DNA of 64,000 nucleotides from Aestuariivirga litoralis (lineage in GTDB: Bacteria; Pseudomonadota; Alphaproteobacteria; Rhizobiales; Aestuariivirgaceae): contig NZ_QKVK01000011.1 in the NCBI RefSeq assembly GCF_003234965.1, forward strand, positions 1-64,000. Direction: 5' to 3'. This document shows, in pieces, positions 28,706 to 35,790 of this stretch. Within the stretch, counting starts at the first letter, position 1, and every line of letters starts with the position of its first letter. Both the position numbers and the translations under genes were made by a program. A model generated the notes under the pieces. That model was given only the letters and a program-made list of their open reading frames with translations, had not been told where the DNA came from and made no database searches.

Positions 28706-29589
28706 CCCTGCTTCTTGAGCCCGAGCTTCTTGCGCGCCTCGGCCGGCGTCAGCACCCTTGCCCCCATGCGCTCGATGATGCCGACGACGCGCTCGACGAG
28801 CTGGGCATTGCTCGCCAGCACGCCGCGGTCGAGATAGAGGTTGTCCTCGAGACCCACCCGCACGTTGCCGCCCATCGCCACCGCCGCGGCGGCCATCGGC
28901 ATCTGCATGCGCGAGATGCCGAAGCTGGCCCAGCTCGCGTTGGCGGGGAGCTGGTCCTTCATCGCCTTCATGTTGTCGACCGACTGGTCGGCACCCCACG
29001 GAATGCCGAGGCAGATCTGGAACATCGGCGGGTCCTCGATCAGGCCCTCGGCGATCAGCTGCTTCGCCAGCCGGATGTGCCCTAAGTCGAAGACCTCGAG
29101 CTCGGGCTTCACGCCCCATTCCTTCACCAGTGCGGCCATGCGGCGGAGATAGGGCGGCGTGGACATGTAGACGTAATTGCCGTCGCCGAAATTCATCGAG
29201 CCGCAGTCGAGGCTGCAGATCTCGGGGCGCAGCATCTCGACGTGGCGCAGCCGCTCCTCCGGCCCGATCATGTCGGTGCCGGGGCCGGGCCTGCAGGGGT
29301 CTGCCTCGCTGATCATCCAGTCACCGCCCATGCCGGCGGTGAGGTTGATGACGACGTCGGTGCCGCTGGAGCGCACGATGTCCACCGCACGCCTGAACAG
29401 CTCAGGATCGCGCGAGCCCTTGCCGGTGGCCGGGTCGCGCACGTGGAGATGGGCCGCCGTTGCGCCGGCCTTGGCGGCGTCGATCGCCGCCTGGGCGATC
29501 TGCTCCGGCGTCACGGGCACGCCCGGGTGCTTGCCCAGCGTATCGCCCGCGCCGGTGACCGCACATGTCACGATGACTTCGAAGTTCAC
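28702..29589 (-). CDS. Beta-keto acid cleavage enzyme (BKACE, DUF849), probable 3-dehydrocarnitine cleavage
   Basis: Encodes 295 residues from a GTG at 29589 preceded by GAGGGAGAG. Metal-binding and catalytic features of the BKACE TIM barrel are seen: [21 protein letters not shown] in part, [35 protein letters not shown] and [17 protein letters not shown]. The zinc histidines lie in HLHVRD. The family condenses a beta-keto acid with acetyl-CoA to give acetoacetate and a new CoA ester. Next to an L-carnitine dehydrogenase and a CdhR-like regulator the likely substrate is 3-dehydrocarnitine, giving betainyl-CoA. It leads the operon with the ABC transporter. Confidence 0.88.
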   Translation of the reverse strand: MNFEVIVTCAVTGAGDTLGKHPGVPVTPEQIAQAAIDAAKAGATAAHLHVRDPATGKGSRDPELFRRAVDIVRSSGTDVVINLTAGMGGDWMISEADPCRPGPGTDMIGPEERLRHVEMLRPEICSLDCGSMNFGDGNYVYMSTPPYLRRMAALVKEWGVKPELEVFDLGHIRLAKQLIAEGLIEDPPMFQICLGIPWGADQSVDNMKAMKDQLPANASWASFGISRMQMPMAAAAVAMGGNVRVGLEDNLYLDRGVLASNAQLVERVVGIIERMGARVLTPAEARKKLGLKKQG

Positions 29590-29700
29590 GCTGTCTCTCC
29601 CTCAGGCTTTTCTTGTTATGGCCGAAATGATTTGCCCGAATGCCGCGGAGCGTTATAGAATTTTCGCCATCAATTCGTTTTTTTCGCCGGTCACGAAATC
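29590..29700. promoter_or_regulatory. Divergent control region with TTTTCGCC direct repeats
   Basis: This AT-richer gap separates the cleavage-enzyme operon (left) from the CdhR-like gene (right). TTTTCGCC occurs at 29661-29668 and again at 29681-29688, exactly 20 bases apart, about two helical turns, as expected for half-sites of an AraC-type activator. A promoter for the leftward operon must also be here, but its boxes are not clear. Confidence 0.5.
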
Positions 29701-30765
29701 ATGGCGCAATCGGCTGATGTGGCAACGGAGCCGGGTGACGTGACCCGCGTGAGCTTCGTGCTGCTGCCGCGCTTCAACATGATGACGCTGACGATGCTCA
29801 TGGAGCCGATGCGCATCGCCAACTATCTTGCACCGCACAAACTCTATGAATGGGACTTCCGCGCCACCGCCGCCGGGCCGGTGTCGGCCAGCAACGGCCT
29901 CAGCGTCGCCTGCCGCCCCATCGACGAGGAGGGACTGGCGAAGCCCGACATCATCGCGGTGTGCGGCAGCTGGGGGGCGGAGCACATGAACGACCAGCGG
30001 CTGTTCCGCTGGCTGCGCCGCAACGCCCGCGCCCAGGTGCAGATGGTGGCGGTGGAACTCGGCATCTATGCCTTCGCCAAGGCGGGTCTCGTCACCGACC
30101 ACAAGGTGACGACGCACTGGTCGATGATGGCGGGGCTGGCCGAGGCGCATCCCGGCCTCGAGGTGGTGGAGCAGCTCTATTCGGTGGAGAAGCCGGTGAT
30201 GACCTGTGCCGGCGGCACGGCGGGCCTCGACCTGATGCTGCACATCGTGGGGCGCAAGAACGGCGACCAGCTGGCCGCCGAGATCGCCAACCAGGTGATG
30301 CACCACCCGCGCCGTCCGCCCGAATCGCTGCAGCGCCACGCCACCGGCGGCAAGCATGACGACGTGCACCAGGACGTGCGCGCCGCGATGACGCTGCTCG
30401 AGGGCCGCATCGAGGACCCGACACCGGTGCCGCGCGTCTGCCGCGAGCTCGGCGTGTCGCAGAGGAAGCTCGAGCGCCTGTTCAAGCGCGACATCGGCTG
30501 CACCATCGTGCAGTATTCGAAGCTGCTGCGGCTGCAATATGCGCGCGTGCTGCTGAGCTCGACGCGCATGTCGATCCGCGAGGTGTCGGCCGCCTGCGGC
30601 TTCAACTCCATGTCCTATTTCTCGCAGAGCTTCCTGCAGGCCTTCGGCAAGAAGCCGAGCGAATACCGCCAGGCCTGGCCGGAGAAGGATGCCGCGCCGT
30701 CATGGCCCGGCACCGTCTATGCCTATCTGCAGACGGCGCGGAAGCAGCCGCGCAAGCGCGGCTAG
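29701..30765 (+). CDS. GlxA/CdhR-like AraC-family regulator
   Basis: Encodes 354 residues from the ATG at 29701, which lacks a ribosome site; a GTG at 29740 with GGAG nine bases ahead is a good alternative start. An N-terminal DJ-1/PfpI-like domain (VCGSWGAEHM, VAVELGIYAFAKAGL, about residues 15-200) precedes a C-terminal AraC helix-turn-helix pair (VCRELGVSQRKLERLFKRDIG and IREVSAACGFNSMSYFSQSF, about 235-335). CdhR of Pseudomonas, an activator of carnitine genes, has this layout. It diverges from the cleavage-enzyme operon and its stop overlaps that of the carnitine dehydrogenase gene by four bases. Confidence 0.88.
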   Translation: MAQSADVATEPGDVTRVSFVLLPRFNMMTLTMLMEPMRIANYLAPHKLYEWDFRATAAGPVSASNGLSVACRPIDEEGLAKPDIIAVCGSWGAEHMNDQRLFRWLRRNARAQVQMVAVELGIYAFAKAGLVTDHKVTTHWSMMAGLAEAHPGLEVVEQLYSVEKPVMTCAGGTAGLDLMLHIVGRKNGDQLAAEIANQVMHHPRRPPESLQRHATGGKHDDVHQDVRAAMTLLEGRIEDPTPVPRVCRELGVSQRKLERLFKRDIGCTIVQYSKLLRLQYARVLLSSTRMSIREVSAACGFNSMSYFSQSFLQAFGKKPSEYRQAWPEKDAAPSWPGTVYAYLQTARKQPRKRG

Positions 30766-31715
30766 GCGCCGGCGCGCGCCGCCTTCACCGCCTTGAGCAC
30801 GCCGACGATGGCGCGGTCGCGCTCGGCGGCCATGTCCTCGAAGTGGCGTCCCGCCGCCATCTCGTTGCAGCCATCGACCATGCGGTCGCGCAGCTCCTTG
30901 GTCAGTTCGGGTGCGGCGAGTCTCGTCCACGGCAGCTTGAGGGCCGGGCCGAACTGGTCGAGGTTGGTGGCCATGCCGCCTTCCCCGCAGGCGACGTGGA
31001 AGGCCATGCACTGGCCCTGGATGGCAAGGCGCGGGGCCGGGCCGTTCATCAGCGCGATGTCGATGTCCTCGGGCGTCGCCTCGCCATTGGCCACCATGTG
31101 CAGCGCCTCGCGCCACAGCGCCTCCTGCAGGCGGGTGGCGACGAAGCCGGGAATTTCCTTCTTCATCACCAGTGGTGCCTTGCCGGCATGGGCATAGAAG
31201 TCGCGCGCCCAGGCCACCGCCTCGGGCGAGGTCTTGCCGCCGCCGATGATCTCGACCAGCGGCAGCAGATAGGGCGGGTTGAAGGGGTGCCCGATCACCG
31301 TGCGCTCCGGCGTGGGGCACAGCGCCTGGATGTCGGTCATCATCAGCCCCGAGGTGCTGGACGCGATCACCACGCCCGGCGGCACGATGCGGCCAAGCTT
31401 TTCGTAGAGCGTCTGCTTCAGGTCCAGCCGTTCCGGCGCGCTTTCCTGCACGAAGCCGGCATCGGCCACGGCGGTTTCGAGATTGTCCGTGAGCGTCAGC
31501 CGCTCGCGCGAGGCGCCGGGTGCAAGCCCCAGCGCGGTGAGGCTGATCCACGCTGTGTCGAGCACCTTGCGGTAGGTGGCTTCCTCGGCCATGGAATGGA
31601 CATAGCCCGCCACGTCATAGCCGCGCGCCAGGAAATGTGCGGCCCAGCCTGCACCGATCGGCCCGCCGCCGATGCTCGCCACTTTCTTCACTGCCGTCAC
31701 GGCTGGCCTGGTCAT
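30762..31715 (-). CDS. lcdH: L-carnitine dehydrogenase (3-hydroxyacyl-CoA dehydrogenase family)
   Basis: Encodes 317 residues from the ATG at 31715. The NAD-binding ASIGGGPIGAGWAAHFLARGYDV is followed by ESAPERLDLKQ, SSTSGLMMTDIQ and HPFNPPYLLPLVEIIGG, the segment diagnostic of carnitine and related beta-hydroxy acid dehydrogenases. GFVATRLQEALWREALHMVANGEATPEDID (in part) belongs to the C-terminal dimerisation domain. It oxidises L-carnitine to 3-dehydrocarnitine with NAD. Many alphaproteobacterial versions carry a fused thioesterase; this one does not. It follows the CaiD-like gene by two bases. Confidence 0.87.
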   Translation of the reverse strand: MTRPAVTAVKKVASIGGGPIGAGWAAHFLARGYDVAGYVHSMAEEATYRKVLDTAWISLTALGLAPGASRERLTLTDNLETAVADAGFVQESAPERLDLKQTLYEKLGRIVPPGVVIASSTSGLMMTDIQALCPTPERTVIGHPFNPPYLLPLVEIIGGGKTSPEAVAWARDFYAHAGKAPLVMKKEIPGFVATRLQEALWREALHMVANGEATPEDIDIALMNGPAPRLAIQGQCMAFHVACGEGGMATNLDQFGPALKLPWTRLAAPELTKELRDRMVDGCNEMAAGRHFEDMAAERDRAIVGVLKAVKAARAGA

Positions 31716-31717
31716 GC

Positions 31718-32521
31718 TCACTTCCCCTTGAATACCGGTTCGCGCTTCTCGACGAAGGCTTTCACGCCCTCGGCCGCATCCTCCGACTTCAGCATGGCGC
31801 GGTAGACCGGAAGCTCGCCCTTGCGCATGGTCTCGAAGGTGTCGCGCATCGGCTTGCCTTCGATGGCGCGCAGCACTTCCTTCACCGTCTGCATGGCGAG
31901 CGGCGCCGACTTGGCAAGCTGGGTTGCCCAGGCACGCGCCTCGGTCATCAGCTCGGCATAAGGCACCACCTTGTTGACGAGGCCATAGCGCGCGGCCTCC
32001 TCCGCCCCCATGCGGCGGCCCAGCAGCAGCATCTCCATGGCGATGTTGTAAGGCAGCCTTCGCGGCAGGCGCTGCAGCGCTCCCGCATCCGGCACGATGC
32101 CGAGCGGCATTTCGGGGAGCGCGAACTGCACGTGGTCCGCCGCGATGACGAGGTCGCAGGACAGGGCGATCTCGAAGCCGCCGCCGATGGCGAGGCCGTT
32201 GAGCGCCGCGATCACCGGCTTGTTGAGGGTCCAGTTCTCGGTCAGCCCGGCGAAGCCGCCATCGCCGTAGTCGCCGTCCTCCCACCAGTTGTCGAGCTTG
32301 ATGTCGCCGGAGTTCAGCGCCTTCAGGTCCCAGCCGGCGGAGAAGATCTTCTCGCCCGCCGCCGTGAGGATGCCGACGCGCAGGTCCGGATCATCGCGCA
32401 GCAGCGCGAAGGCCGCACCCATGTCGCGGCTCATCGCATGGTCGATGGCGTTGACCTTGGGCTTGTTGAGCCTGACCTCGAGGATGTGGCCGTTGCGGGT
32501 GACGTCGACGAAACCGGTCAT
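31718..32521 (-). CDS. CaiD-like enoyl-CoA hydratase (crotonobetainyl-CoA hydratase)
   Basis: Encodes 267 residues from the ATG at 32521, which aligns residue for residue with the known start of E. coli CaiD; a GTG at 32536 overlaps the preceding stop and is possible. The crotonase motifs GEKIFSAGWDLKA, LNGLAIGGGFEIALSCDLV and FALPEMPLGIVPDAGALQRLP are present, and GEK-FSAGWDLKA, GGFAGLTE and the Lys-Gly end of the protein match CaiD closely. It should hydrate crotonobetainyl-CoA to L-carnitinyl-CoA. It lies between the LLM monooxygenase gene and the carnitine dehydrogenase gene. Confidence 0.87.
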   Translation of the reverse strand: MTGFVDVTRNGHILEVRLNKPKVNAIDHAMSRDMGAAFALLRDDPDLRVGILTAAGEKIFSAGWDLKALNSGDIKLDNWWEDGDYGDGGFAGLTENWTLNKPVIAALNGLAIGGGFEIALSCDLVIAADHVQFALPEMPLGIVPDAGALQRLPRRLPYNIAMEMLLLGRRMGAEEAARYGLVNKVVPYAELMTEARAWATQLAKSAPLAMQTVKEVLRAIEGKPMRDTFETMRKGELPVYRAMLKSEDAAEGVKAFVEKREPVFKGK

Positions 32522-32532
32522 GGCGGGCACAC

Positions 32533-33570
32533 TCACGCGAAGGCGGGGATCACTTCCTTGCAGAACAGCTCGAGCGAGCGCTTCTGCTCCTTCAGGCCAA
32601 GCCCGAGGCTGGCGTAATAGGTGAACTCGTCCACCCCCAGCGTCTCGTAGGGCCTGAGCTTGGCGATCACCTCGTCGGGCGTGCCGAACATCAGGTTGGT
32701 CGACAGCATCTTGGGGTCATATTCGCTGCGGTTGGCGATGTCGTGCAGGTCCACTTCCTTGGGGAAGCCGTTCTTCACGTCGCCCATGTTCTTGAACAGG
32801 TTCTCGAACTGGCCGAGCTGGCGCTGCGCGGCCCTGACCGGCATCATCCAGTCTTCCTTCTTGTCGTAGAGTGCCGTGTGGCGCATCATGGCGAAGACCG
32901 GGCGCTTCTTGCCGGGATTGTTGGCCATGGCCTCGTCGAGGCGCGACTTGTAGAGCTCGGCCTCGCTCATCGGGCGCGTCAGCGGCCAGGACATGATGTT
33001 GAGCCCGTGCTTGACCGCGAAATCATAGGTGATGGGGGCGCGCGCCGCCACCCAGAGCGGCGGATGCGGCTGCTGCAGGGGCTTGGGCACCGAGGTGGAG
33101 GTGGGGAATTTCCAGTAGGTGCCATCATGGGCATAGTCGCCCTGCCACAGGGCGAGCACGGCGGGCAGCATTTCCTGCATGTATTTCCAGCCATCGGATT
33201 GCAGGAGGCCAGGGTGCATGCGGTCGAACTCGCGCTGGTAGGCGCCGGAGCCGATGCCGAATTCGAGCCGGCCGCCGGTGATGAGGTCGGTGAAGGCGGC
33301 TTCGCCCGCCAGCTTGATGGGGTGCCAGTAGGGGGCCACCGCCACCGCCGTGCCGAGCCGGATCTTCGAGGTGTGGGCGCCCCACCAGGTGAGGATCTGG
33401 AACGGGTCCGGGGCGATGGTCATCTCGAGGGCGTGGTGCTCGGCCGCCCAGGCGATGTTGAAGCCGCCGTCTTCCGCCATCTGCACCATCTCGAGCGTGT
33501 GGCGGGCGACCTCGCGCATGTCGAGGCTTTCGTCCATGCGTTCGAGGTTGATGGCGAGCTGGAATTTCAT
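32533..33570 (-). CDS. LLM-class flavin-dependent monooxygenase
   Basis: Encodes 345 residues of the luciferase-like fold, beginning KFQLAINLERMDESLD. AWAAEHHALEMTIAPDPF, LGTAVAVAPYWHPIKLAGEAAF and GRLEFGIGSGAYQREFDRMHP (parts of longer motifs) are characteristic. A very strong ribosome site (CCAGGAGGGACTGCC) precedes the ATG. It would use reduced FMN and oxygen on an unknown substrate; a flavin reductase is encoded at 16428-16922. It heads the operon with the CaiD-like hydratase and carnitine dehydrogenase, which suggests a role in quaternary amine or carnitine metabolism. Confidence 0.9.
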   Translation of the reverse strand: MKFQLAINLERMDESLDMREVARHTLEMVQMAEDGGFNIAWAAEHHALEMTIAPDPFQILTWWGAHTSKIRLGTAVAVAPYWHPIKLAGEAAFTDLITGGRLEFGIGSGAYQREFDRMHPGLLQSDGWKYMQEMLPAVLALWQGDYAHDGTYWKFPTSTSVPKPLQQPHPPLWVAARAPITYDFAVKHGLNIMSWPLTRPMSEAELYKSRLDEAMANNPGKKRPVFAMMRHTALYDKKEDWMMPVRAAQRQLGQFENLFKNMGDVKNGFPKEVDLHDIANRSEYDPKMLSTNLMFGTPDEVIAKLRPYETLGVDEFTYYASLGLGLKEQKRSLELFCKEVIPAFA

Positions 33571-33682
33571 GGCAGTCCCTCCTGGCGTGGTTTGCTTCTT
33601 GCGAGCACTGGCGCGAGTGTCTGTCGCGTCTGGAACCGAGACTATCAGAAATCCGACAGCATCGCAGGGAATTCGCCGGGCC
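33571..33682. promoter_or_regulatory. Upstream region of the LLM monooxygenase operon
   Basis: The leftward promoter of the LLM-hydratase-dehydrogenase operon should be here. On the minus strand GATAGT (33641-33646) is a possible -10 box without a clear -35 box. It overlaps the word GCTGTCGGATTTCTGAT (33644-33660), which matches 13 of 17 bases of the word upstream of the RidA operon. Confidence 0.4.
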
Positions 33683-34801
33683 TCAGGCGAGGTGATTCAG
33701 CGCATCCGCCAGGGCTGCGATGATCTCGGCAAAATACCCGTCACGCTCGCCATACGCGGTTTCGAGCACGCTGAAGAAGGCTGCCGCGGCGCGGCGCTGC
33801 GGGTCCACCATCAGGAACTGGCCGCCATAGCCGGGGTGGCCCGCCCAGGTGCCGTTGCTCATCAGGTGATTGCGGTAGCGCAGGCCGGGCGCGCCGCCAT
33901 AATGGGTGCCGGCACCGCTCATCGCATCGGCCAGGAAGGCGCCGCCGCGCCGCGCCAGCAACAGGCCATAGCGGGCCAGGTCGCGTGCCGTCATCACGCC
34001 GCCGCCGCTCAGCACCGGCACACCGTCACAGTCGGCGGAGACATGGAAGACCGCCTCGAGTCCCGCCTCCGCCACGATCTCCTCGACATGCGCGGCCAAG
34101 GGCCGGCCGGACGCCCTCTCGATCACCCAGCCCAGCATGTCGGTGTTGGGCGAGGCGTAGCGCGTGGCGCGATCATCGCCACGCGGGGCGGCGGTGAGGC
34201 CCGCGGCGAAGCTGCGGACACCGAATTCGGCTTCCCCCGCCGGCGGCAGGCGCCAGCCCATGGCGATCTCCTGCCGGGCATAGCCAACGGGTTCTCCGCG
34301 GGCCGGGGCAGGCGCATAGGGTGCGGCATAGTCCTCGGCGAAATTGCTGGCGACATCCATGTCCAGGACCTGCTGCAGGCGCGCCCCCGCATAGGCTTCG
34401 CCGGCCTCCGGCACATAGTCTCCGACGGCGCGCGCGGGATCCACCGCGCCGGCCGCGACGAGGCGGCCCAGGGCCAGGTGCACGAAGGTCTTGGTGATCG
34501 ACTGCATGCTGTGCAGCCGGTCGGCGGCGAAGTCCGCCGCATGGCGCTCGAGCACGATGCGGTCGTCCTTTACGATGACGAGGGCACAGAACTCCGGCGC
34601 GGCCAGCAGGCGGGCGAGGCCGGGCCGCTGCGCCAGCATCGCGTTCTCCGCATGCCGCAGGGCCAGCACCTCCGCCGCGCGGAAGCCGAGGCCGCGGCGC
34701 TGGATGTTGTGGAGGTCGCGAAAGCTCTGCCGCCGCCGGCCGGCGGTGTTCCACAGCGCGAGGCGCTGCGCATTGACCTCGAGATCAGGGTTGCGCGGCA
34801 T
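33683..34801 (-). CDS. Serine hydrolase of the beta-lactamase / DD-peptidase fold
   Basis: Encodes 372 residues. The catalytic SxxK motif is in HSMQSITKTFVHLAL (Ser about residue 97), the second motif in YASPNTDML and the third in GHPGYGGQFLMVD. This is the class C beta-lactamase-like layout of esterases and 6-aminohexanoate-oligomer hydrolases. No signal peptide is seen, which argues for a cytoplasmic esterase or amidase rather than a beta-lactamase. Its start lies within the end of the carboxymuconolactone decarboxylase-family gene (17-base overlap), so the two are co-expressed. Confidence 0.88.
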   Translation of the reverse strand: MPRNPDLEVNAQRLALWNTAGRRRQSFRDLHNIQRRGLGFRAAEVLALRHAENAMLAQRPGLARLLAAPEFCALVIVKDDRIVLERHAADFAADRLHSMQSITKTFVHLALGRLVAAGAVDPARAVGDYVPEAGEAYAGARLQQVLDMDVASNFAEDYAAPYAPAPARGEPVGYARQEIAMGWRLPPAGEAEFGVRSFAAGLTAAPRGDDRATRYASPNTDMLGWVIERASGRPLAAHVEEIVAEAGLEAVFHVSADCDGVPVLSGGGVMTARDLARYGLLLARRGGAFLADAMSGAGTHYGGAPGLRYRNHLMSNGTWAGHPGYGGQFLMVDPQRRAAAAFFSVLETAYGERDGYFAEIIAALADALNHLA

Positions 34802-35189
34802 CGTCGATGGGCAGCAGGCCGCGCTCGGTCAGCACCTTGCGCGCCACGCGGAAGCATTCGAGCGCCTGCGGCACGCCGCAATAGATGCCCACGACATGGA
34901 CGATGGCGCGGATTTCCCTGGCCGACACGCCATTGTTGAGGGCGCCGTTGCAGTGGATTTCCCACTCATGCATCTTGCCCAGCGCGCCCAGCATGGCGAG
35001 GTTCATCATCGAGCGGGTCTTGGCATCGATGGTCTCGTCGCCCCAGCCGAAGCCCCAGCACCAGGCCGTCATCGCTTCCTGGAAGGGGCGGGTGAGTGAA
35101 TCGGCGGCCTTCAGGTTCTGCGCCACGTAATCCGCCCCCAGCGTTTCCCCGCGCTTCTTCAGCCCCTTGTCGAACAGCGTCTCGTCCAC
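34785..35189 (-). CDS. Carboxymuconolactone decarboxylase family protein
   Basis: Encodes 134 residues from a GTG at 35189, chosen for GGGGAGG eight to ten bases ahead and the normal family length. The sequence DETLFDKGLKKRGETLGADYVA, TRSMMNLAMLGALGK and NNGVSAREIRAIVHVVGIYCGVPQAL is typical of the all-helical CMD family. The region of the AhpD-type CxxC is replaced here (YCGVPQA), so it is more like the gamma-carboxymuconolactone decarboxylases than peroxidases. The substrate is unknown. It precedes and overlaps the serine hydrolase gene. Confidence 0.88.
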   Translation of the reverse strand: MDETLFDKGLKKRGETLGADYVAQNLKAADSLTRPFQEAMTAWCWGFGWGDETIDAKTRSMMNLAMLGALGKMHEWEIHCNGALNNGVSAREIRAIVHVVGIYCGVPQALECFRVARKVLTERGLLPIDDAAQP

Positions 35190-35211
35190 CTGGCGGTCCT
35201 CCCCTTTGCCG

Positions 35212-35412
35212 ATGCTTACCAGCAATTGCCGCCCGGAGACCAGACCGGCGGCCACCCTGGCGCTGGTGACACCGTGGTTCATCAATGACATGCTGCTGCC
35301 GGGCGCGGAACACTGGCGGGGCGGCGGCATGGGAGACGGCGACGAATTCGGCGCGCAGGCGCTGGCGCACCTGCGAGGGCTGGCTTTTGCCGGGGCGGGT
35401 TCGGACGCATGA
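35212..35412 (+). pseudogene. Possible HybE-like fragment upstream of yigZ-like gene
   Basis: A short frame of 66 codons from the ATG at 35212 contains ALVTPWFINDMLLPGAEHW, which resembles the LVTPWFMNLVLLPG motif of the HybE/HupJ hydrogenase-assembly family. The remainder lacks the usual C-terminal FP-G-YEF and SPMFEF segments. Its TGA overlaps the ATG of the next gene (ATGA at 35409-35412), as in coupled genes. It may be a remnant or a small divergent member. No hydrogenase genes are in the window. Confidence 0.35.
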
Positions 35413-35756
35413 TCATCCTCGACAACGTCATCGTGGACCGCGGGTCGAAATATGCGGTGTCCGGCGGCCCCTGCCGCTCCGCCGAGGAGGCCCGCATGTT
35501 CCTGGCGGAATTGAAGCGCACCAAGAAGTTCGCCAAGGCCACGCATAATTCCTGGGCCCTCATCTGCGGCGGACAGATGATCAAGAACGATGACGGCGAG
35601 GCGGGCGCCGGCATGGTCATCCTGCGCATGCTCGAACGCGAGGGACTTCACGACCACATCATCGTGGTCACCCGGTGGTTCGGCGGCAAGCACCTCGGCG
35701 GCGACCGCTTCCGCCATGTGCAGGACGCCGTGCGGACCTACCTCAAGGCCATGTGA
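35409..35756 (+). CDS. Short YigZ/IMPACT N-domain protein (UPF0029)
   Basis: Encodes 115 residues. KKFAKATHNSWALICGG, DDGEAGAGMVILRMLE and IIVVTRWFGGKHLGGDRF match the YigZ/IMPACT N-terminal domain (KATHNxxA, DDGEPxGTAG, VVTRYFGGxKLG). The usual C-terminal DUF1949 domain of about 80 residues is absent, and the DDGE and LG motifs are altered. The protein would be cytoplasmic; its biochemical role is not established. It overlaps the upstream HybE-like fragment by four bases. Confidence 0.82.
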   Translation: MIILDNVIVDRGSKYAVSGGPCRSAEEARMFLAELKRTKKFAKATHNSWALICGGQMIKNDDGEAGAGMVILRMLEREGLHDHIIVVTRWFGGKHLGGDRFRHVQDAVRTYLKAM

Positions 35757-35790
35757 GGGAGGGAGGCGCCGCGGCCGGCGCCCTTCGCGC

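Noticed and set aside
27671-29119. 482-residue version of the PotA-like ATPase
   Set aside because: The added N-terminus is antisense-like, low-complexity sequence over the BKACE gene; the ATG at 28705 overlaps the BKACE stop in the usual coupled way.
30762-32285. Apparent 507-residue carnitine dehydrogenase with an extra domain
   Set aside because: I looked for the fused thioesterase known from other alphaproteobacteria, but the extra N-terminal part is a shadow of the CaiD-like gene and thioesterase fusions lie at the C-terminus.
16428-33570. A complete Rut pyrimidine pathway
   Set aside because: No RutB amidohydrolase, RutE reductase or RutG transporter is present, the parts are in two operons, and the LLM protein does not show clear RutA features beyond its family. 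Only a Rut-like resemblance is reported.
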